64,000 nt of DNA from Bin87 sp965203985 (lineage in GTDB: Bacteria > Chloroflexota > Dehalococcoidia > Lucifugimonadales > UBA3495), in NCBI GenBank assembly GCA_965203985.1, contig CBDBDS010000008.1:1-64000 (forward strand), given 5' to 3'. Under the pieces are notes generated by a model. It worked only from the letters and a program-made list of their open reading frames with translations. It was not told the DNA's origin and did not search any database. Positions 16,637-24,741 of this stretch are shown one piece after another (positions within the stretch are counted from its first letter, which is position 1; the number at the start of each line of letters is the position of its first letter). Position numbers and translations under genes: made by a program.

Positions 16637-16706
16637 CTTTGGGCGGAGGCAGCAGTATGGCGGCAAGGCGGCGGAGCCAGGATAAGGTGCTGTCGGGCTG
16701 TTGCAC
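16637..16706 (-). pseudogene. N-terminal scrap of the EGR-repeat membrane protein
   Basis: On the minus strand this stretch encodes LSWLRRLAAILLPP, closely matching LSWLRRLAAKFLPP at the start of the protein encoded at 15370-16005. The similarity then stops. It is too short to be a gene and points to duplication followed by insertion of the toxin-antitoxin pair between the copies. Confidence 0.5.
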
Positions 16707-16734
16707 GATATGCCCGAAGCTCAGACAAATTCCT

Positions 16735-17151
16735 TCATGGATTGATGCCCAGCAAACCAGGGCAAACCCGCAACAGTTCTGTCGCCTCTTCCCAAGAGAG
16801 CTCCGGGCCGCCCATGATTATAGACGTACCAATAAGCCCGTGGGTGATTTTTTCATCGGTGTACTTCTGACGCGTTCTATGACTAAACCAATCACCCACA
16901 ACTTGGAGACCACGGCATTTGGGTAGCCGAGGGTCTGCGGTAGGCAGAATCACCGCTGGCGCTGCCGTGGCCATTGGCGCCATTGTGTTAGTGGGTGCGG
17001 CCTGTTCAGCCACAGTAGTTTGGACGGCGACCCGGATGGTTGCAGGCAAATCCGGTGTCAGGGTTGGCGATTCGCCGGAGGACTGCGCTAGCGAGCAGGC
17101 CAATATTCCTATAACGACTATCGAAGTCAGAATAATCAGTGTTTTCCGCAT
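16735..17151 (-). CDS. Small predicted lipoprotein
   Basis: Starting at ATG 17151, the 138-residue product has a clear lipoprotein signal (MRKTLIILTSIVVIGILAC, lipidation at C19). A Ser/Thr/Pro/Ala-rich linker and a short folded part follow, with CRGLQVVGDWFSHRTRQKYTDE and a C-terminal WEEATELLRVCPGLL. No family is recognised. Two cysteines in the mature part could form a disulfide. It lies just downstream of the UDG-like gene on the same strand. The longer open frame upstream of 17151 overlaps that gene and is not used. Confidence 0.7.
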   Translation of the reverse strand: MRKTLIILTSIVVIGILACSLAQSSGESPTLTPDLPATIRVAVQTTVAEQAAPTNTMAPMATAAPAVILPTADPRLPKCRGLQVVGDWFSHRTRQKYTDEKITHGLIGTSIIMGGPELSWEEATELLRVCPGLLGINP

Positions 17152-17164
17152 CGTATACAGCTGC

Positions 17165-17914
17165 TCAATTGTTACAGCCCAAGTCGCTGACCAGTTGGGC
17201 GGCCCGGTTTGCGATTGCAATTTTCCACTCGGTGGTGACGCCGAACGATGATTGCAAGTTGGTACTCCATCCGACAACACATACCTTGTCAAAAACCTTA
17301 CCGACAACAAAATGAGTGTCGTGGTTTTGAATTCCGTTCACTTCATTCAGCTTCGCATCGCATTTCCGTCGCAACTGGTCGATGACGCTCTTGCCGTTGA
17401 CCAGCAGCAGTTTGATGCTTTCGTTAGTCAGCTGCTGCTTGAAAAACCCGGCATCGTCGCCAGTTAGCTTGTCTTGCAGTCCCCTCGGCAGTCCGCTCCA
17501 AGTTGGATCAGTTGCCCATTGAACCAAGTCCAGGTGGCAGGCAGAACCGTCGGAATACGATGCGCCAATATCGTTGAGTACCTTCTCCAAATGGCCGAAC
17601 CATCGCCAATACGGATTACGACTGAAGTATTCGTCGCAGTCATGCAGCACTTGCTCAACAGCGGATGACGGCGCGTCGGACAGGTACGAAAGTCCCAATG
17701 ATCGGTGGGTGGCGAGGCGGCGGTCACCGCCAATAAGCTCATGTCCGTTTCGGTCAAGGAATTCTAACCGGCTGGGGTTGAGTCCCAGCGTCGCAACGCT
17801 AGCCGTTCGCGCATTGCCGAAAGCAACCACTGGCGTTGAGCCGGAGACAACGCACGAATCGACGGGAATCGGTCGGCGGATGCGCTGCTCAATGTAATCG
17901 GGAACAGTAGTCAT
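17165..17914 (-). CDS. Uncharacterised protein, possible uracil-DNA-glycosylase-like fold
   Basis: The 249-residue protein starts MTTVPDYIEQRIRRPIP. It contains VVAFGNARTASVATLGLNPSR, HLDLVQWATDPTW and IKLLLVNGKSVIDQL, spaced like the GLNPS, first catalytic and second motifs of the uracil-DNA-glycosylase superfamily. The canonical catalytic residues are not evident, so this resemblance is tentative. It could be a divergent nuclease or base-recognition protein. Its start lies two bases past the end of a retropepsin-gene relic. Confidence 0.55.
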   Translation of the reverse strand: MTTVPDYIEQRIRRPIPVDSCVVSGSTPVVAFGNARTASVATLGLNPSRLEFLDRNGHELIGGDRRLATHRSLGLSYLSDAPSSAVEQVLHDCDEYFSRNPYWRWFGHLEKVLNDIGASYSDGSACHLDLVQWATDPTWSGLPRGLQDKLTGDDAGFFKQQLTNESIKLLLVNGKSVIDQLRRKCDAKLNEVNGIQNHDTHFVVGKVFDKVCVVGWSTNLQSSFGVTTEWKIAIANRAAQLVSDLGCNN

Positions 17915-17916
17915 GT

Positions 17917-18006
17917 TTATTTTTCTCGGTTCCCATACCGCAGCTCGTGAGCCGCCGCCAGCCGTTGCTGCACCGGGTCAACCACCAGCAGTGCACCCTC
18001 CAAGGT
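17917..18006 (-). pseudogene. C-terminal relic of a retropepsin-like protease gene
   Basis: The minus strand reads TLEGALLVVDPVQQRLAAAH and a stop just before the ATG of the UDG-like gene. This matches the C-terminal block (TLExFxLxVDPxxQRL) of the clan AA proteases elsewhere in the window. The catalytic DTG half is missing. It shows that a retropepsin gene once stood directly upstream, as in the 24388 and 5154 operons. Confidence 0.6.
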
Positions 18007-18526
18007 GTAAATACAAGCTGCGGGGGGCGCTTGCGTCGGTGAAAACGACGTTGGTGGGCCCCTCAATTCCGTCCGCGCCCACGCGGGCTTATCCGATGTC
18101 ATCCTCCACAACGCTGCCGTCCGCCTGGGTTCCTGCTTTCGCAGGAATGACGCAGTTAGGTAGATGCCGCGGGCAGGTCATATAAATTCACCTGGCCGGT
18201 CATGCTCGGGTCTCGTTGGCTCACGCCCGGTGCGTCATGGAGCGTTTTATATCCCAAGCTTGCCAGTGCGACAAGGACTGGAGCAGTGTGGCGGATTTTA
18301 CGGTCGTCGATGCGTTCCCGGCTGGCCGGATCAAGCTTTGCTTCAACGGTGGCAGACAGTCTGAGACGTCGCGTTGTGCCGGGGACACCGCGAATTTGTC
18401 CTCAAGTCAACTCGAATGGCTCGAAGCGCGTGTTGCCCGGCCACCACCAGCCAATTAGAATGCCCTCACACCCAAGCAATGGCATTCCCAGTGGCAGGAT
18501 TACACGCGAACAAGGAGGCCAGACAG
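18007..18526. other. Intergenic stretch with a short hairpin repeat
   Basis: No convincing gene is seen in this 520-base stretch. It holds a small palindrome at 18130-18147 (TTCCTGC, TTTC loop, GCAGGAA), of the kind also found inside the istB relic at 48020, and the ribosome binding site AAGGAGG (18512-18518) for the next gene. Confidence 0.5.
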
Positions 18527-19909
18527 ATGGCGCTTTGGAGACCCGACCCCACCTTTTACCCTTCGGCGCGGCTGGCGATGGAGGCTCCGCAGGAGCGTCT
18601 GGCCTACGTAGCCGTCCTCAACCCAGGTTCGGGCGAACCGGATGCGATGACCGTGGTGGACTGCGACCCCAACTCGGCCTCGTATTCCCAGGTGGTCCAC
18701 TCATTGGAAATGCCCAACGTGGGCGACGAGTTACACCATTTCAACTGGAACGCCTGCAGCGCGGCGCTCTGCCCGTCTTCGGCGCATCCCCATCTGGAGC
18801 GCCGCTACCTGGTGGTTCCCAGCCTGGCCAACAGCCGCATTTACATCATCGACACGCAACCCGACCCGGAGCGGCCGCGGATCGTCAAGACCATTGAGGC
18901 CGAGCAGGTGCACCGGGCCGGCTACAGTCGCCCCCATACCGTTCACTGCGGGCCGGACGCGATTTACGTCAGCGCCCTGGGCTCCGCGGAAGGAGATCGC
19001 CCCGGGGGCATCATGCTGCTGGACCACTATACCTTCGAGCCCATCGGGCCTTGGGAATTGGACCGCGGGCCGCAAGAACTGGCCTACGATTTCTGGTGGC
19101 ACATCGGCATTGACACCATGATGACCAGCGAGTGGGGCACCCCTGAAATGTTCGAAACCGGGGCTCGACTCGAGGATGTAGTTGGGCAGAATTACGGTCA
19201 CGTGCTGCACTTCTGGGATATGCGCCGCCGCGCTCACCGCCAGGCGGTTGACCTGGGAGCGCAGCATCAGATGGCCCTGGAACTGCGCCCGGCGCACAAT
19301 CCGACCCGGCACTACGGTTTCTGCGGGGTGGTCGTGAGCACCGAGGACCTGTCGGGCTCCATCTTCCTGTGGCACCGCGACGGCGACCAGTGGGCCGCGA
19401 CCAAGGTGATTTCCATCCCCGCCGAACCCGCCGACGCCTCGGAGCTGCCACCGGCGTTGCAGCCATTGGGCGCGGTACCTCCCTTGATCACCGACATCGA
19501 CCTGTCGCTGGACGACCGTTTCCTCTACATCTCGTGCTGGGGCACCGGCAAGCTGCTGCAGTTCGACGTTTCGGACCCCTTCAACCCCAAGCAGACCGGC
19601 GAGTTGGAAATGGGCGGTGTCGTACGCCAGGCTCCCCATCCCAACGGAGCCGCACTGACCGGCGGGCCGCAGATGGTGGAAATCAGTCGTGACGGCCGTC
19701 GGGTTTATCTCACCAATTCCCTGTATTCCTCCTGGGACGACCAGTTCTATCCCAACGGGCTGAACGGTTGGCTCAGTCGCATCGACGTGAACCCTGAAGG
19801 CGGGATGTCGGTCAACCCCGATTTCTTCGTCGATTACGGCAAGACGCGCACCCACCAGGTGCGCCTGCAGGGAGGCGACGCCTCGTCCGATACGTACTGC
19901 TTCCCATAG
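18527..19909 (+). CDS. Selenium-binding protein 56 / methanethiol oxidase family
   Basis: The 460-residue SBP56 protein has the family blocks VVDCDPNSASYSQVVH, DELHHFNWNAC, RAGYSRPHTVHCGPD, MTSEWGTP, GHVLHFWDM and VPPLITDIDLSLDDRFLYISCWGTG, which together build a beta-propeller. Characterised members oxidise methanethiol to formaldehyde, hydrogen peroxide and sulfide. The N-terminal Cys-Cys motif of eukaryotic SBP56 is absent. ATG 18527 is fixed by AAGGAGG eight bases upstream. The following membrane-protein gene on the same strand may be co-transcribed. Confidence 0.92.
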   Translation: MALWRPDPTFYPSARLAMEAPQERLAYVAVLNPGSGEPDAMTVVDCDPNSASYSQVVHSLEMPNVGDELHHFNWNACSAALCPSSAHPHLERRYLVVPSLANSRIYIIDTQPDPERPRIVKTIEAEQVHRAGYSRPHTVHCGPDAIYVSALGSAEGDRPGGIMLLDHYTFEPIGPWELDRGPQELAYDFWWHIGIDTMMTSEWGTPEMFETGARLEDVVGQNYGHVLHFWDMRRRAHRQAVDLGAQHQMALELRPAHNPTRHYGFCGVVVSTEDLSGSIFLWHRDGDQWAATKVISIPAEPADASELPPALQPLGAVPPLITDIDLSLDDRFLYISCWGTGKLLQFDVSDPFNPKQTGELEMGGVVRQAPHPNGAALTGGPQMVEISRDGRRVYLTNSLYSSWDDQFYPNGLNGWLSRIDVNPEGGMSVNPDFFVDYGKTRTHQVRLQGGDASSDTYCFP

Positions 19910-19949
19910 CGGACGCAATCACGTCGGCTTTTGGGCCGTCGGAGCGGTG

Positions 19950-20666
19950 ATGCCGGCAGTGCTGCTGCACGCCCTGATCCCCGACCCGGCGGCCCTCGCA
20001 TCGCTGGGGCCGTGGCTGGGATTGGCGGCGCTGGGCCTGTTCCACGGTCTGAACCCGGCCATGGGGTGGCTGTTCGCGGTGGCCCTGGCTTTGCAACGGC
20101 AACGTCCGATCCAGTTGTACACGGCCACGGGATACATCGCCGTCGGCCATTTGGCATCCGTGGCCGTGGTCATGGCGGCGTTGCTACTGGCGGGCGCGTT
20201 TCTGCCCTTGCGGTGGGTGCGGATCGCCGCCGGCGCGATATTGCTGGGGTTCGGCCTGTTCCGATTGGCGCTTTACTACCGGCATCCCCGCTGGGTGGGC
20301 ATGAACGTGGACGGCCGGGACTTGATCATGTGGTCGTTTTTGATGGCGACGGCCCACGGCGCCGGGCTGATGCTGGCGCCCGTGGCGTTGGCCCTGACCG
20401 GAACGGGCGCTCAGTCGGGAATAGCCGGTGATCTGGGCGAGCACGGCGGCTTTCTCTCTTTGACGGACGCCCCGATATGGTGGCTGGTTGGTCTCATGAT
20501 GCACACCATAGTCATGCTGGCGGCAATGCTGGCGGCAGCGGTGGTGGTCTATTATCGGGTTGGCCTGGCGTTTTTGCGGAGGGGGTGGATCAACCTTGAC
20601 CTGCTGTGGGCCGGCTCTCTGGTCGCGGCCGGCCTGATCACGCTGGTATGGGCGCTGGTAGACTAG
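19950..20666 (+). CDS. Polytopic membrane protein of unknown function
   Basis: The product (about 238 residues) has roughly six membrane segments, including LGLAALGLFHGLNPAMGW, LASVAVVMAALLLAG and LIMWSFLMATAHGAGLML. Histidines within helices (GLFHGLNPAMGW, MATAHGAG, MMHTIVM) recall metal transporters of the NiCoT/UreH-like groups, but no diagnostic motif is certain. A GTG stands just before ATG 19950; GGAG at 19941 favours the ATG. Position after the SBP56 gene suggests metal supply or export of sulfur products, which is speculation. Confidence 0.75.
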   Translation: MPAVLLHALIPDPAALASLGPWLGLAALGLFHGLNPAMGWLFAVALALQRQRPIQLYTATGYIAVGHLASVAVVMAALLLAGAFLPLRWVRIAAGAILLGFGLFRLALYYRHPRWVGMNVDGRDLIMWSFLMATAHGAGLMLAPVALALTGTGAQSGIAGDLGEHGGFLSLTDAPIWWLVGLMMHTIVMLAAMLAAAVVVYYRVGLAFLRRGWINLDLLWAGSLVAAGLITLVWALVD

Positions 20667-20772
20667 CCGCCAATTCCCCGGATCGGCCGCTGCCAACGTG
20701 GGTGGATGGGTTCGAGTGTCCCGGTTGGTGAATCGGCGGTATTGCACCCAGCGGGGCCCGGTCCGTTCGCCG

Positions 20773-21579
20773 TCAGTCGGCTGCCGCTGACGGGTACTCC
20801 GGCCGGCGGCGTTCCCGCAGGGCGGCCAGGCCCTCCTTCACGTCGTCGTCGAAGAAGCCCAGGGCCTCGGCCAGCAGGGAGTAGTCGAAAGAGGTGTGGC
20901 CGGCCTGACGGAGCCATTGGTTCAAGGCGCGCTTGGTGAAGCGGATGGCGGGCTGGGGGCCGTCGGCCAGGCGGCGGGCGACGCGCATGGCGGTTTCCAT
21001 CAGCTCGTCCCGGGGAACGGCCATGCTGACCAGCCCGATGCGCTCGGCCTCCTTGCCGTCCAGGAAGTCGCAGGTGAGCAGGTAGTACTTGGCCTTGGCC
21101 ATGCCGCAAAGCAGGGGCCAGATGATGGCGGCGTGGTCGCCGGCGGCGACGCCCAGGCGGATGTGCCCATCGGTGATGCGGGCGTCCTCGGCGGCGATGG
21201 AAATGTCGGCCATGAGGGCGACGGCCAGGCCCGCGCCCACGGCCACGCCGTTGATGGCGGAGATGACCGGCTTGTCCAGGTTGAGGATGTTGTAGACGAT
21301 GTCGCCGGCCTCTTTGGTGTTCTGGGCGACGATGGCCGGGTTGTCGATTGCCTGCTCGATCATCTCGAAGTCGCCGCCGGCGGAAAACGCCTCGCCGGCC
21401 CCCGTCACCACGGCGACCCGTACCTCCGGGTCGGCGCCAATGTCCAACCAGATGCGGCTGAGCTCGTTATGCAGGCGGAAGTTGGTGGAGTTAAGGGTCT
21501 CAGGACGGTTCATCGTGAGGGTGATGATGCCGTCGGACTTTTCGATGAGCAGGTGCTGGTACGAGGAGTAATCGGTCAT
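20773..21579 (-). CDS. Enoyl-CoA hydratase/isomerase family protein
   Basis: The 268-residue crotonase-fold protein has TLNRP-like TMNRPETLNS, the oxyanion-hole blocks AFSAGGDFE and GVAVGAGLAVALMADISIA, and DGHIRLGVAAGDHAAIIWPLLCG. The last block replaces the usual PEIxxGxxPGxGG with GVAAGDHA, a pattern seen in hydratases of steroid or terpenoid degradation; the catalytic pair differs from textbook crotonase. Start ATG 21579 (MTDYSSYQH) skips a poor extension. The CoA-transferase gene nearby suggests acyl-CoA catabolism. Confidence 0.9.
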   Translation of the reverse strand: MTDYSSYQHLLIEKSDGIITLTMNRPETLNSTNFRLHNELSRIWLDIGADPEVRVAVVTGAGEAFSAGGDFEMIEQAIDNPAIVAQNTKEAGDIVYNILNLDKPVISAINGVAVGAGLAVALMADISIAAEDARITDGHIRLGVAAGDHAAIIWPLLCGMAKAKYYLLTCDFLDGKEAERIGLVSMAVPRDELMETAMRVARRLADGPQPAIRFTKRALNQWLRQAGHTSFDYSLLAEALGFFDDDVKEGLAALRERRRPEYPSAAAD

Positions 21580-21607
21580 TTTGTGCTCACAGAACGGGCA
21601 AGGGGTG

Positions 21608-22069
21608 TCAGTTGTCGGCGGGTGTTGGTTCAAAATCGGGCGGGAGGTCGAAAGTGGGCCGGCCGTCGGGCCGATGACTATGAGCCAGGATGGCCCGCAT
21701 CAGCTGGTTGTGGTTGCGATCCATGCGCTCTTCCAGGGCGTTGAACTTGCGATCCATGCGCTCTTCCAGGGCGTTGAACTTGCGATCCATGCGCTCTTCC
21801 AGCGAACTGAATCTTTCCTGCAAGGTGGCAACTTCCTCCCGCAATGTGCCAACTTCTCCACGCACTGCGCCAACTTCCTCCCGCACTGCGCCAACTTCTC
21901 TCTGCAATGCGCCAACTTCGCCTTTCACTTCGCCGAATTCCTGCTGCACGTTGCCCATACGCAGCCAGAGCGCGCTTAATATTCCAAGTATGGCGGCCAG
22001 CAGCATCCCGTAAAGGCCCAGCACAACTGATACCAGGATAACTATGCTGTTGAGGCTAACCGTGTCCAT
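21608..22069 (-). CDS. Membrane-anchored coiled-coil protein with internal repeats
   Basis: The 153-residue protein has one N-terminal membrane segment (IVILVSVVLGLYGMLLAAILGILSAL), then a long coiled coil. Five seven-residue units (EVGALQR, EVGAVRE, EVGAVRG, EVGTLRE, EVATLQE) are followed by three eleven-residue units of LEERMDRKFNA type. The eleven-residue part corresponds to exact 33-base tandem repeats in the DNA. The function is unknown; such proteins often act as membrane tethers or scaffolds. Confidence 0.75.
   Translation of the reverse strand: MDTVSLNSIVILVSVVLGLYGMLLAAILGILSALWLRMGNVQQEFGEVKGEVGALQREVGAVREEVGAVRGEVGTLREEVATLQERFSSLEERMDRKFNALEERMDRKFNALEERMDRNHNQLMRAILAHSHRPDGRPTFDLPPDFEPTPADN
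21716..21814. repeat. Three 33-base tandem repeats inside the coiled-coil gene
   Basis: The unit begins gcgatccatgcgctcttcca and recurs at 21716, 21749 and 21782 at exactly 33-base intervals, coding in frame for eleven-residue units. The near-identity of the first two suggests recent expansion or slippage. Confidence 0.85.
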
Positions 22070-22115
22070 CAGTAGGTTCTCCAGAGGTCGTTGCTACGAT
22101 CCTTTGATGCCAATG

Positions 22116-23324
22116 TTACCAGACGATTTGCGCCTCTTGCAGCGCGGTGAGTTCAGTTTCATCCATGCCCAGGAGGCCGCAGAAGACCTCGTGGTTGTGC
22201 TCACCGAGTTCGGGCGTCCAGCGCAGGGGGTCGGTGGGCGTTTCGGAGAAGCGCCAGGGCGGGGCCACGGCTCGTTGCTCGCCCTTCTCGGAATGAACGG
22301 TGGTGGGAAAGGCATCGCGTTGGGCAAGGTGCGGGTCGTCCATGAGCTGGTCCGCGGATAGCGACGGGAAGGCGGCGATGCCGGCGGATTGCAGCGTTGC
22401 CGTTACCTCCTCGGCGCGGCGTGTGGCCGTCCAGTGGGACAGGCGTTGCTCCAGGCTGTCCTGGTTCCGCCAGCGCAGGAAGGCGTCGCCGTATTCGTCG
22501 GCATCCGCCCATGCGGGATTGTCCATAGCCTTTTTGAGTGAGCGCCATTGGTCGTCGTCCGCCACCGCGATGGTCACCCACTGGTCTTCGCCGAGGCAGG
22601 GGAACACGCCGTGGGGCGCCATGATGTCGTCCCGGTTGCCCCGGCGCGCGGCGTCCCGCTCGTTCATGGTGGTATCCATCAGGGTATGACCCATGAAGGC
22701 CGTGGCAATGTCCCGCACGGCGACGTCAGCGCGCTGGCCTACCTGGTGACTGCGGTGGGCGCACAGCGCGGCGACCGCCGAGAAGGCCGCCATCATGCCG
22801 CCGGTGTGGTCCATGGCGTGGCGCAGCTCCACCGGCGGCCCGTCGGGATAGCCGGTTAGGTAGCCGAGGCCCCCCAGCGCGGCGAACATGGGCGCATATC
22901 CGGCGTAGCGCGCCTCGGGTCCGGTCTGCCCGTTGGAGGACAGGGACACCATGATGATGTCCGGCTTGATCTCGCGCAGCTGGGGATACCCCAGGCCCAG
23001 GCGGTCCATGACGCCGGGCCGGAAGTTCTCCAGCACCACGTCGGAGATGCGCACCAGGTCGTAGGCCAGCTCCAGCGCGCGCGCCTCTTTGAGGTTGAGG
23101 GTGACGGACCGCTTGCTGGCGTTGACCTGCTCGAAGGACGAGGGCGGTTTGCCGTACATGGCATGAGGCCGGCGCGTGATGTCCAGGCGCGCCGCCGATT
23201 CGACCTTGATCACGTCGGCGCCCAGGGAGGCCAGGATCATGCCGGCGAAGGGTCCGGCGGCATGCACGGAGAAATCGGCGACGCGCACGCCGGAGAGGGG
23301 AGCGGATGAGTTGGTCATGGTCAC
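22116..23324 (-). CDS. CaiB/BaiF family (class III) CoA transferase
   Basis: The 402-residue class III CoA transferase moves CoA between acyl groups through an aspartyl-CoA anhydride. It shows the family opening GVRVADFSVHAAGPFAGMILASLGADVIKVES, the block LVRISDVVLENFRPGVMDRLGLGY, and the catalytic-Asp region MDHTGGMMAAFSAVAAL (Asp near 169). The substrate cannot be read from sequence. The enoyl-CoA hydratase and SDR genes on the same strand fit a carboxylic-acid degradation route. A truncated relative lies at 28255. Confidence 0.93.
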   Translation of the reverse strand: MTMTNSSAPLSGVRVADFSVHAAGPFAGMILASLGADVIKVESAARLDITRRPHAMYGKPPSSFEQVNASKRSVTLNLKEARALELAYDLVRISDVVLENFRPGVMDRLGLGYPQLREIKPDIIMVSLSSNGQTGPEARYAGYAPMFAALGGLGYLTGYPDGPPVELRHAMDHTGGMMAAFSAVAALCAHRSHQVGQRADVAVRDIATAFMGHTLMDTTMNERDAARRGNRDDIMAPHGVFPCLGEDQWVTIAVADDDQWRSLKKAMDNPAWADADEYGDAFLRWRNQDSLEQRLSHWTATRRAEEVTATLQSAGIAAFPSLSADQLMDDPHLAQRDAFPTTVHSEKGEQRAVAPPWRFSETPTDPLRWTPELGEHNHEVFCGLLGMDETELTALQEAQIVW

Positions 23325-23379
23325 CGCCTGTCGGTTACGCGGCCGCTGAGCCGTTCTGGTATTTCCATCCTAGCCCCAC

Positions 23380-23406
23380 CCCGGCGACGCAAAATGCGTC
23401 GCCGGG
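23380..23406. terminator. Hairpin between SDR and CoA-transferase genes
   Basis: Perfect 12-base arms CCCGGCGACGCA / TGCGTCGCCGGG with loop AAA, placed just after the SDR stop on the minus strand. It lacks a strong T tract, so termination is probable but not certain. Confidence 0.55.
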
Positions 23407-23421
23407 AAATCCTGCCTGCGG

Positions 23422-24240
23422 CTAGTAGTACACGGCGTTGCCGGTGCCTCCGCCGGCCGCGATCAGCTCGCCGGTGATAGCCCAGGCCTTGTCGGAGGCG
23501 AGGAAGGCGGTCAGGTAGCCGATCTCGGAGGCGTCGACCATGCGGCAGATGTGGTTGCCGCGGGCCGAGCCGGGGGAGAAGTCCTGCGCCTCCGCCTCCT
23601 CCGGGGACACGCCCAACTGCTCGGCGCGGGCGGCCAGCAGACTCGGTGTGCGCTCGGTGCGGGTGGTGCCCGGATGGATGCAGTTCACCGTGATGCCGAA
23701 CTGGCCCAACTGCGCGGCCAGGGTCTTGGTCATGTGCACCAGCGAGGTGTTGCGCGCGCCGCCGCTGAGGTTGCCGGCGTTGCGGGCATTGAGGCCGCTG
23801 ATGTTGATGATGCGACCAAACCCCTGGGCCTTGAGCAAGGGGATGGCGGCCCGGGAGCAGCGCAGCGCCCCGACGAACTTCACGTCGAAGTCGCTGATCA
23901 AGTCTTCGTCAATGAGGTCCTCGATGGGACCGGTGGCCGACGGCGAACCGCCGGGCAGGGACGCGCTGTTGACCAGGATGTGCAGCCCGCCCAGGGTATC
24001 GGCGGCGGCGTTGATGACGCGGTCGACCTGCTCGCGGTTGGTGGCGTCAAAGGACATCGGGATGGCGCGGCGACCGGTGGTCTCGGCGACCTCGGCGGCG
24101 GTTGCTTCCAGGTCGGGCATGGAGCGCGAGCCGACCACCACGTCGGCGCCCTCGCGGGCCAGTTCCAGCGCAATCGCCTTGCCGATGCCGCGGCTGGCGC
24201 CGCCCACAAATGCCAGTTTGCCTTCAAGTCCAAAATCCAT
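23422..24240 (-). CDS. SDR family protein lacking the canonical Tyr-Lys pair
   Basis: The 272-residue Rossmann protein has a glycine-rich NAD(P) motif (GGASRGIGKA), LVNSAS and INISGLN. Where classical SDRs have YxxxK it reads GGARNTSLVHMTKTLA, so Tyr and Lys appear as Gly and Asn. The C-terminal VNCIHPGTTRTER block is intact. It may use other residues or be a non-redox member of the family. ATG 24240 was chosen because MDFGLEGKLAFVGG is the normal SDR start. Confidence 0.88.
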   Translation of the reverse strand: MDFGLEGKLAFVGGASRGIGKAIALELAREGADVVVGSRSMPDLEATAAEVAETTGRRAIPMSFDATNREQVDRVINAAADTLGGLHILVNSASLPGGSPSATGPIEDLIDEDLISDFDVKFVGALRCSRAAIPLLKAQGFGRIINISGLNARNAGNLSGGARNTSLVHMTKTLAAQLGQFGITVNCIHPGTTRTERTPSLLAARAEQLGVSPEEAEAQDFSPGSARGNHICRMVDASEIGYLTAFLASDKAWAITGELIAAGGGTGNAVYY

Positions 24241-24387
24241 GAGGAATAGCCTCCGTTGGGATGTGGGATGCGAACGCGCCGGAAGGGGCGGGCTCGCTGG
24301 GATGGGGGGATTATACATGCGGAGCAGGACGGGCAGTTAAAAGGCCAGCCGACGGGGTGATATTATGGGTTCGGACGGTTGAAATTT

Positions 24388-24741
24388 ATGGGGACTTTCC
24401 GAATCGAAATTAGCGTATCCGGGCTCGACGGTGATAACCCGGTGCAGGTATCTGCGTTGGTTGATACTGGAGCGACTCACTCCATGATGCCGGCGTCATT
24501 GCTGGACCAGCTGGGAGTGACACCAACTCGGCAGCGTACCTTCACGATGGCCGACGGCAGGACTGAGACGTACGATATTGGCGCGGCCATGATTTCGGTC
24601 GGCGCTGAAGTCATGCCGTGCCCCGTCATTTTCGGCAGGGAAGGACGTTATCTGCTGGGGGCCACGACATTGGAGAACTTCGACCTGGCGGTTGACCCGG
24701 TGAAACAAAAGCTGACGCCGGTGGCGGAACTTACCATATGA
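24388..24741 (+). CDS. Retropepsin-like clan AA aspartic protease
   Basis: The 117-residue product starts MGTFRIEISVSG and has the catalytic loop LVDTGATHSMMP (DTG 26-28). The hydrophobic-Gly block YLLGATTLENFDLAVDPVKQKL lies near the end. It is the size of a retropepsin monomer and should dimerise. ATG 24388 matches the family's usual start. Its stop overlaps the ATG of the MmeI-like gene (ATGA at 24738), so translation is coupled to a restriction-modification enzyme. Confidence 0.87.
   Translation: MGTFRIEISVSGLDGDNPVQVSALVDTGATHSMMPASLLDQLGVTPTRQRTFTMADGRTETYDIGAAMISVGAEVMPCPVIFGREGRYLLGATTLENFDLAVDPVKQKLTPVAELTI

Noticed and set aside
16341..16706. Minus-strand frame of 121 codons opposite the PIN toxin
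   Set aside because: Only its first 20 or so codons resemble anything (an N-terminal scrap of the membrane protein); the rest is antisense to the toxin.
18731..19918. Minus-strand open frame of 395 codons
   Set aside because: Exactly opposite the selenium-binding protein gene, with composition typical of a complement of a GC-rich gene.
21716..21814. CRISPR-like 33-base repeats
   Set aside because: The units are contiguous with no spacers and encode a coiled coil in frame.
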